This document shows, piece after piece, positions 59,264 to 64,000 of a stretch of 64,000 nucleotides of DNA. The position numbers were made by a program, and so were the translations under genes. The stretch's first letter is position 1. Every line of letters begins with the position of its first letter. This stretch comes from Haloferax massiliensis. GTDB lineage: Archaea > Halobacteriota > Halobacteria > Halobacteriales > Haloferacaceae. A model generated the notes under the pieces. It had not been told where the DNA came from and did not search any database. It saw only the letters and a list, made by a program, of their open reading frames with translations. Where the stretch lies: NCBI RefSeq assembly GCF_001368915.1, contig NZ_CSTE01000005.1:140241-204240 (forward strand), written 5' to 3'.

Positions 59264-60010
59264 CTACAGTTGTGAATTGGAGTCCGCGTACTGGTTGAGG
59301 AGTTTCGCCTCCGCCTTCCGAAGGTGTTCGAGGAGCGTCGTCTTCGAGATATCGAGTTCGTCGGCCAGTTCCCGCGTGGTCGTCCTCCGCGGCCACGTGT
59401 AGTAGTCGCGCCGGCAGGCCAGTTCGAACACCTCGCGCTGGCGGTTCGAGAGCTTGTCCAATTGGTGCGAGACGTGGTTTTTCGCGCCGGCGACGGACGT
59501 GACCTTGGTGACGATGATTTCGGCCTCCTTCGTCTCCTCTAGCGAGTCGAGGCGTTCGCGGAGGTCAGCCCTGTCGTCGGTGTCGATGACCGGCCAGTAC
59601 TCCCACCCGTCGTCGACGCGGACGGGGGCGTCGTGGACGAAGCCGTGTGACAGAAGCGAGTCGGTCATGCTGTTTTCGGGGTCGTACTCGACCATCATCT
59701 CCCGCGTCGCGTTGCCGACGTTCGACGCGTCGTTGTCGAACTCGTGTCGGGGGCTCAACTCGGAGACGGAGTCGGTGAGCCGCGACTGCTCGGTCGCGCG
59801 GACGAAGTCGTCGATATCTTCGACCCGGTCCGCGTAGACCGTGAAATGCCCCTTCACGGTGTCTTCGGGCGTGTTGTACACGGTGTGAGCGGTGAGACCG
59901 GCGTCGACGCTCTCTGTCACCTCCAGCGTCCAGCAGTCTGGATGCCGGAGTTTGAGCGTGAGTCTGGTCGGACCCGTGAGTTCGGAAGTCGGTGCGGTAA
60001 CGTTCGACAT
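59264..60010 (-). CDS. HTH_10 (bacterio-opsin activator-like) transcription regulator
   Basis: A 248-residue protein. The N-terminal 180 residues form the beta-rich regulatory domain typical of small haloarchaeal Bat-like regulators (LTLKLRHPDCWTLEVTESVD, GFVHDAPVRVDDGWEYWPVI). Residues about 185-240 are the HTH_10 domain (LSNRQREVFELACRRDYYTW, TTRELADELDISKTTLLEHLRKAEAKLL). The ligand is unknown. It is a lone minus-strand gene 600 bases upstream of the NSS/racemase operon in the same orientation, with the zinc-finger gene in between, so it is a candidate regulator of that operon. Confidence 0.85.
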   Translation of the reverse strand: MSNVTAPTSELTGPTRLTLKLRHPDCWTLEVTESVDAGLTAHTVYNTPEDTVKGHFTVYADRVEDIDDFVRATEQSRLTDSVSELSPRHEFDNDASNVGNATREMMVEYDPENSMTDSLLSHGFVHDAPVRVDDGWEYWPVIDTDDRADLRERLDSLEETKEAEIIVTKVTSVAGAKNHVSHQLDKLSNRQREVFELACRRDYYTWPRRTTTRELADELDISKTTLLEHLRKAEAKLLNQYADSNSQL

Positions 60011-60245
60011 ACGAGACGCTTACCACCCCGTTCCGTATATATCCAACCGACCATGGGAGGCCGCGCGGTCGACAGAAGTCCCCGGTTGCCCGGCGGTTTC
60101 GGGGCGAAATCGCGTATCAAATCCGAGAACAGACTGATTGACGCGACCACGGCCCGCTAAATCGACGCCGAGTCGGCGACTGTCACCGCGGCGGGTTCCG
60201 GCGGAGGGAAGCGTTGATAACGACCGCTCGAATAGGGACGAGTGA

Positions 60246-61163
60246 ATGCCCGCAGACTCCCTAGAGACGTTACTGGACAATCCGGCGATGCGGGAGGCGC
60301 TCTCGGTCGTCGTCGAACGGTCGAAGGAGGGAACCGAAGAACTCCGCTGGCGCGACGTGAACGACGCGCTGTCGAGCGGTCAGTGGGGTCGTCTCATCGA
60401 ACAGGGCGTCCTGAGCGACGCCGCGGCCGGCGGCTTCGTCCTGTCCGACCCGGACCGAATCGCCTCGAAACTGCAGTCGCGCGACCCCGGCGCCGAGGAC
60501 GGGAGCGACGACGCCGACTCGTCGTGGTCTCGGTGGGACAAGTTCGGCGCGCTCGGCGTCGTCGTCCTGTTCGCCGGCTACTGGAACGCCGGCGTCCGAA
60601 ACGCGGTCGCCGGCATCGACAACGTCGTGCTCGGGGCGCTGGCGCACTCGATACCGTTCTACGCCGTGGTCATCGTCCTCGCCGCGGCGACCGGCCTCTA
60701 CTCGACCGTGATGCAGGACCGGCTGAAGGACACGGAACTCCTCGAACGCCACCAAGCCCGGATGGACGACCTGAAGTCGCGCCGGGAGGCGGCGAAAGAG
60801 CGCGGCGACGACGACGCGCTCGAACGCATCGAGGCGGAGCAGATGGAGGCGATGGGCGACCAGTGGAGCGTCATGAAAGCCCAGTTCAAGCCGATGGTCT
60901 GGATAATGCTCGTCACCATCCCGGCGTTCCTCTGGATGCGCTGGAAGGTCCGCGGCGGCCACGTCGCCGCCGGTTCCGCGCACGTGATTCTCCCCCTCGT
61001 CGGCCGGGTGGGCTGGCAGGACGCCGTCTTCGGCCCCATGCCGGCGTGGATCGTCTGGTACTTCCTCTGTTCGTTCGCCGCCAGACAGCTCTGTCAGAAG
61101 TTCCTCGGAATCGACCCCTCCGGGACCTCTCGGTCGGACTCGGAGTCCACGACCTCTTCTTGA
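60246..61163 (+). CDS. DUF106 / EMC3-TMCO1-like membrane protein (archaeal YidC-like)
   Basis: A 305-residue protein. A soluble acidic N-terminal part (1-100) includes a winged-helix-like segment (LRWRDVNDALSSGQWGRLIEQG). Three membrane helices follow (about 103-120, 135-158, 215-235) plus a C-terminal one (about 260-285), and a long coiled coil between helices 2 and 3 (LLERHQARMDDLKSRREAAKERGDD). This is the DUF106 architecture, the archaeal branch of the YidC/Oxa1/EMC3 insertase superfamily. Its probable role is insertion or folding of membrane proteins. The coiled coil would face the cytoplasm and the ribosome. Confidence 0.85.
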   Translation: MPADSLETLLDNPAMREALSVVVERSKEGTEELRWRDVNDALSSGQWGRLIEQGVLSDAAAGGFVLSDPDRIASKLQSRDPGAEDGSDDADSSWSRWDKFGALGVVVLFAGYWNAGVRNAVAGIDNVVLGALAHSIPFYAVVIVLAAATGLYSTVMQDRLKDTELLERHQARMDDLKSRREAAKERGDDDALERIEAEQMEAMGDQWSVMKAQFKPMVWIMLVTIPAFLWMRWKVRGGHVAAGSAHVILPLVGRVGWQDAVFGPMPAWIVWYFLCSFAARQLCQKFLGIDPSGTSRSDSESTTSS

Positions 61164-61267
61164 GCGACGCGAACTGCCCCTCGAAGCTCGCGTCGCGGGG
61201 GCTGTGACAACCCCTCAGTGATTTTCAAACCGGTTCGTATAAACCGACGCCGCGACGAGAGTTCGGC

Positions 61268-61672
61268 ATGGACCGCGACGAACCCGAGCGGCGAGAGCCC
61301 AGCGACTCGCCCGCGACGACGCCCGAACTCGACGAAAGCGAGATCGAAGCGCTCGTCGAGTACGTCGAAAGCGGTCGGGCACGCGGACAGCGAGTGGAAC
61401 ACGGCGGCGAGGACCGAAACGGGCGGGGCGGGCGCGACGACCGTGACGGTCGCAAAGCGGCGGTAGAGCGCTTCCGCGGTCCGGACGAGGTGCTCACGCG
61501 AGTCGTGCCGCACGCGGGCTACCTCGAAATCCACAAGCGGACGCCGTGCGCCGAGGGCTGCGCGTCGTGCCCGCACGGACCCGCCGTCTACCACGTCCGG
61601 TGGGAGCGCCACCCCGGTGGAGAGGACCGACTCCACTGGGTCCTCATCGGTCCCGAGGTCGGCGCGAACTGA
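61268..61672 (+). CDS. Acidic protein with C-terminal cysteine motif, unknown function
   Basis: A 134-residue soluble protein. The first 70 residues are disordered-looking and very charged (RRAR..GGEDRNGRGGRDDRDGRK type). The folded part starts near 72 (VLTRVVPHAGYLEIHKRT) and contains CAEGCASCPHGP, a CxxxCxxC motif, followed by YHVRWERHPG. The cysteine cluster suggests a zinc or iron-sulfur site, and the basic N-terminal linker suggests nucleic-acid contact. I do not recognise a named family with certainty. It lies between DUF106 (same strand) and the ClC gene (convergent). Confidence 0.6.
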   Translation: MDRDEPERREPSDSPATTPELDESEIEALVEYVESGRARGQRVEHGGEDRNGRGGRDDRDGRKAAVERFRGPDEVLTRVVPHAGYLEIHKRTPCAEGCASCPHGPAVYHVRWERHPGGEDRLHWVLIGPEVGAN

Positions 61673-61696
61673 TTTTCCGCCGGCTCGGCGGTCGGC

Positions 61697-63667
61697 TCAG
61701 CGGTCGCCCGCCGCGGTGGGGGGAGCCGCCCGCGACTCCGACTGCGTCCCCTCGTCGCCTCGGCGACAGCGCATCGGTTCGACCGCCGACTCGATGGGGA
61801 TGTCGTCGTAGGCGTCGAGCACGTCGCTCCGGGTGACGATGCCGACGACCGTCGCGCCGTCGACGACCGGGACGCGGCCCACGTCGGCGGCCTCCATCGC
61901 GTCCACGACGTGGAGGAGGTTGCTGTTCGGCGTCGTCGTGACGACGGTCCGCGTGCCGACGTCCTCGACCGGCGGGTCCGCCGCTGGGTCGTCGTCGCCG
62001 TCGAGGGCCTCGATGTTCTCGGTCAGGTACTCCTGTGCGTCGCTCTGGACGACGATACCCGCGAGCGACTCGTCCGCCTCGACGATGGGAAGCCCGCCGT
62101 GGTCGGTGTCGCGGAGCCGGTTGACGGCCTCCGAAAGCGGCGTTCCGACTTGGACGGTGTCGACGGCGGTCGTCATCACGTCGGCGACGTGCACGTCCTC
62201 GATGCTCCCGATGCGGCGCTCTTGGACCGTGTAGCCGAGGTCTCGGAGCTTCTGGGTGTAGATGGTACTGCCGTTGAGGAGGTAGCTCGCGATTTCGCTC
62301 CCGACGACGCTGACCATCAAAAGCGGGAGGATGATGGTGTACTGGCCGGTGAGTTCGAAGATGATGATGATGGCGGTGAGCGGCGCGCCCGCGGTGGCGG
62401 CGAAGATGCCGCCCATCCCGACCAGCGCGTACGCGCCCGAGGGGGCCGTCCCGGGGACGAGCGCGTGGACCGCGAGGCCGAACGCGCCGCCGACGGTGGC
62501 ACCCACGAACAGCGACGGCGAGAACACGCCGCCCGAACTCCCGCTGCCGACCGACAGCGAGAAGCCGACCGCCTTGAGCACCGCCAGCGCGACGAGCGCG
62601 CCGAAGAGGAAGCCGCCGTCGATGCTCCGGTGGACGACGCCGTAGCCGACCCCGAGGAGGAGTCCGGCGGCCTCCCCCGGCGCGACGCCGAGGACGACGG
62701 TCCCGACGAGGACGCTCACGCCGAGCAGCAGTCCGCCGAGCGCGGGCTTGAGATAGCCCGGCGCGTCGAGGCGCTCGAAGAAGTGCTCGACGCCGTAGAG
62801 CAGTTTCACGAGGCCCGCGCCGACGAGGCCGACGACGACCCCCAAAAGCAGGTAGATGGGGAGTTCGACCGCCGGCGTCACCAGCTGGTAGGACGCGGGC
62901 ACGAGGAACTCGCGGATGCCGGGCGTCGGCGAGAACTCCAGAATCGGGCGGGCGACCGCCGTCGCCGTCAGCGCGGCGAGGACGACCGTGATGACGTGGC
63001 CGAGGTAGTACTCCGCGAGGAGGATTTCGAGCGCGAACATGATGCCCCCGATGGGCGTGTTGAACGTGCCCGCGATGCCGGCGGCCGCCCCCGCGGCGAC
63101 GAGCGTCCGCGTGTGCCGCGACCGGACGAACCGGCCGAAGAACGACCCGGCGGCGCTCCCGATCTGGATGATTGGTCCCTCGCGGCCGAGCGACGCCCCG
63201 CTCCCGATGGCGACGCTCGACGCGAGCGTCTTGTAGAGGGCGATTTTCGGGCTGATGCGACCGCCGCGGTTCAGCATCGCGTCGAGGACGCTCGGCACGC
63301 CGTGACCCTTGACCGCGTCGGTCGTGAGCAGGACGACGACGCCGACGAGGAGGCCGCCCAGCGCGGGGATGGCCGCGTAGCGGAGCGGCCCGAGCGGGGA
63401 CAGGAGGTCGAAGGCGTTGGTCACGGGCACGAGCGCGAACGAGACGTTCCCCGGGTTGAGCGAGGTGCCGTAGAGCAGTTCCTGAACGACCCAGATGCCG
63501 ACCCGGAAGACGACGGCTCCGAGCCCGGCGACGACGCCGATAGCGACCGCTAGCACGTTCATCGCGATGTCTTCGTACCGCGGTTCGACCTCCGCCGTCC
63601 GTATCGCCCTGCGAATCCGCGCGCGCAGGGTAGACTCGTCGCTCACGTCTTGGGGCATCCGAGTCAA
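61697..63667 (-). CDS. ClC chloride channel/antiporter with C-terminal CBS pair
   Basis: A 656-residue protein. The ClC membrane domain (about 35-460) shows GSGASLGREGPIIQIGSAAG, with the gating glutamate that marks H+/Cl- exchangers present, and GSGSSGGVFSPSLFVGA. After the last helix two CBS domains follow (about 495-545 and 575-630; VADVMTTAVDTVQVGTPLSE, VGRVPVVDGATVVGIVTRSD), which in related proteins bind adenine nucleotides and gate transport. In a salt-in organism it would handle chloride balance. It starts at 63,667 and runs towards the cysteine-motif gene. Confidence 0.93.
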   Translation of the reverse strand: MTRMPQDVSDESTLRARIRRAIRTAEVEPRYEDIAMNVLAVAIGVVAGLGAVVFRVGIWVVQELLYGTSLNPGNVSFALVPVTNAFDLLSPLGPLRYAAIPALGGLLVGVVVLLTTDAVKGHGVPSVLDAMLNRGGRISPKIALYKTLASSVAIGSGASLGREGPIIQIGSAAGSFFGRFVRSRHTRTLVAAGAAAGIAGTFNTPIGGIMFALEILLAEYYLGHVITVVLAALTATAVARPILEFSPTPGIREFLVPASYQLVTPAVELPIYLLLGVVVGLVGAGLVKLLYGVEHFFERLDAPGYLKPALGGLLLGVSVLVGTVVLGVAPGEAAGLLLGVGYGVVHRSIDGGFLFGALVALAVLKAVGFSLSVGSGSSGGVFSPSLFVGATVGGAFGLAVHALVPGTAPSGAYALVGMGGIFAATAGAPLTAIIIIFELTGQYTIILPLLMVSVVGSEIASYLLNGSTIYTQKLRDLGYTVQERRIGSIEDVHVADVMTTAVDTVQVGTPLSEAVNRLRDTDHGGLPIVEADESLAGIVVQSDAQEYLTENIEALDGDDDPAADPPVEDVGTRTVVTTTPNSNLLHVVDAMEAADVGRVPVVDGATVVGIVTRSDVLDAYDDIPIESAVEPMRCRRGDEGTQSESRAAPPTAAGDR

Positions 63668-63736
63668 TCTTGCGCGATAGGGTGTTTGTCAGTTTCGTTT
63701 CGAACACCGACTGGCGAGCGGCCGCGAAGCGGGTCA

Positions 63737-64000
63737 GGGGGTGGCACGCGCGAGCGCGGCGTGCGTCGCGACGACGCAGCCGCCCGCGGCGACGCCGACC
63801 CACATCAGGATATGACCCGCGCCGAGGTCGAACGACACGCCGACGAGCCACAGACCGATGAGGACGCCCGCGGAGTTGGTGGGGTAGGAGAGGCCGCCAC
63901 GCGCCGCGAGCTGCAGCAGGCCGGTACAGGCGACGCCCAACAGGAGGACGCTGACGACGGCGTCGTCGCCGACCTCCGCCGAGGGGCCGCGGAACACGAC
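63737..64000 (-). CDS. Membrane protein, 5' end cut by the window edge
   Basis: At least 87 residues with three hydrophobic helices (about 10-28, 38-55, 62-82 of the visible part; VVSVLLLGVACTGLLQLAAR, VLIGLWLVGVSF, MWVGVAAGGCVVATHAALA). A GTG at 63,997 could start it, but the frame stays open to the last base, so the true start may lie outside. No family is recognised. It lies 70 bases upstream of the ClC gene in the same orientation. Confidence 0.55.

Noticed and set aside
61644..63851. A 735-codon minus-strand frame across the ClC gene
   Set aside because: It is an out-of-frame shadow of ClC, almost all arginine, proline and glycine. The frame at 61,697-63,667 has complete ClC and CBS motifs.
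1..64000. CRISPR arrays, rRNA or tRNA genes
   Set aside because: No regularly spaced identical repeats with unique spacers and no tRNA or rRNA hallmark sequences were seen on either strand by reading; a dedicated scan was not run.

Overview
The window is chromosomal DNA of a halophilic archaeon, most likely a member of the Haloferacaceae (Haloferax-like). The coding regions are GC-rich and the proteins are strongly acidic. Start codons mostly follow TATA-like boxes at about -27 to -35 with almost no leader. Several families are archaeal or haloarchaeal types: HTH_10 (bacterio-opsin activator) regulators, DUF106/EMC3-like, DUF5518, DUF4212, and a PGF-pre-PGF surface protein. Taxonomy below family level is inference.

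Layout. (1) 1-17,013 is mostly core-like: an SprT-like zinc protein, then a catabolic module (DUF1028 protein, four-gene peptide/opine-type ABC importer, M20 carbamoylase-type amidase, IclR regulator), then a UspA/APC permease pair, a stand-alone tyrosine recombinase and a Pit phosphate transporter with a striking hairpin against its start codon. (2) 17,000-28,400 is a lower-GC accessory patch. It holds a complete IS4-like element, a complete IS5-type element with an 8-bp target duplication and a small membrane-protein passenger gene, a decayed second IS4-like element, a decayed IS5 copy, an IS200/IS605-like end hairpin, several broken genes (a GGGP-synthase relative, a Tat protein with one in-frame TGA, a frameshifted lipoprotein) and an intact VapBC-type toxin-antitoxin pair. 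(3) 28,411-36,487 holds a Gfo6-like sugar dehydrogenase, a DUF1269 protein and a run of envelope genes: DUF389, membrane phosphoesterase, VGYGD ion channel, 14-helix MFS exporter. (4) 36,949-40,611 encodes a 1,220-residue secreted surface protein (PQQ/beta-propeller repeats, three PKD domains, serine linker, PGF-pre-PGF-like domain). (5) 41,208-50,182 is an acetate cluster on the minus strand: two acetyl-CoA synthetase paralogues flank a bacterio-opsin-activator-type regulator with a degenerate integrase-like N-terminus, followed by a DUF4212 + SSS symporter pair, UspA and a small membrane protein. (6) 50,290-64,000 holds an aminotransferase, a 7TM-PAS histidine kinase, a TetR/MATE operon with a clear palindromic operator, an operon of NSS transporter / small one-helix protein / proline racemase-type epimerase, a 42-residue zinc-finger protein, an HTH_10 regulator, a DUF106 membrane insertase relative and a ClC transporter with CBS domains.

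How the parts work together: most modules pair uptake with first-step metabolism and a local regulator (ABC + amidase + IclR; SSS/DUF4212 + Acs + HTH_10 regulator; NSS + racemase with HTH_10 nearby; MATE + TetR). The accessory patch looks like a repeated insertion site where host fragments and mobile elements have piled up. No rRNA, tRNA or CRISPR array was found.
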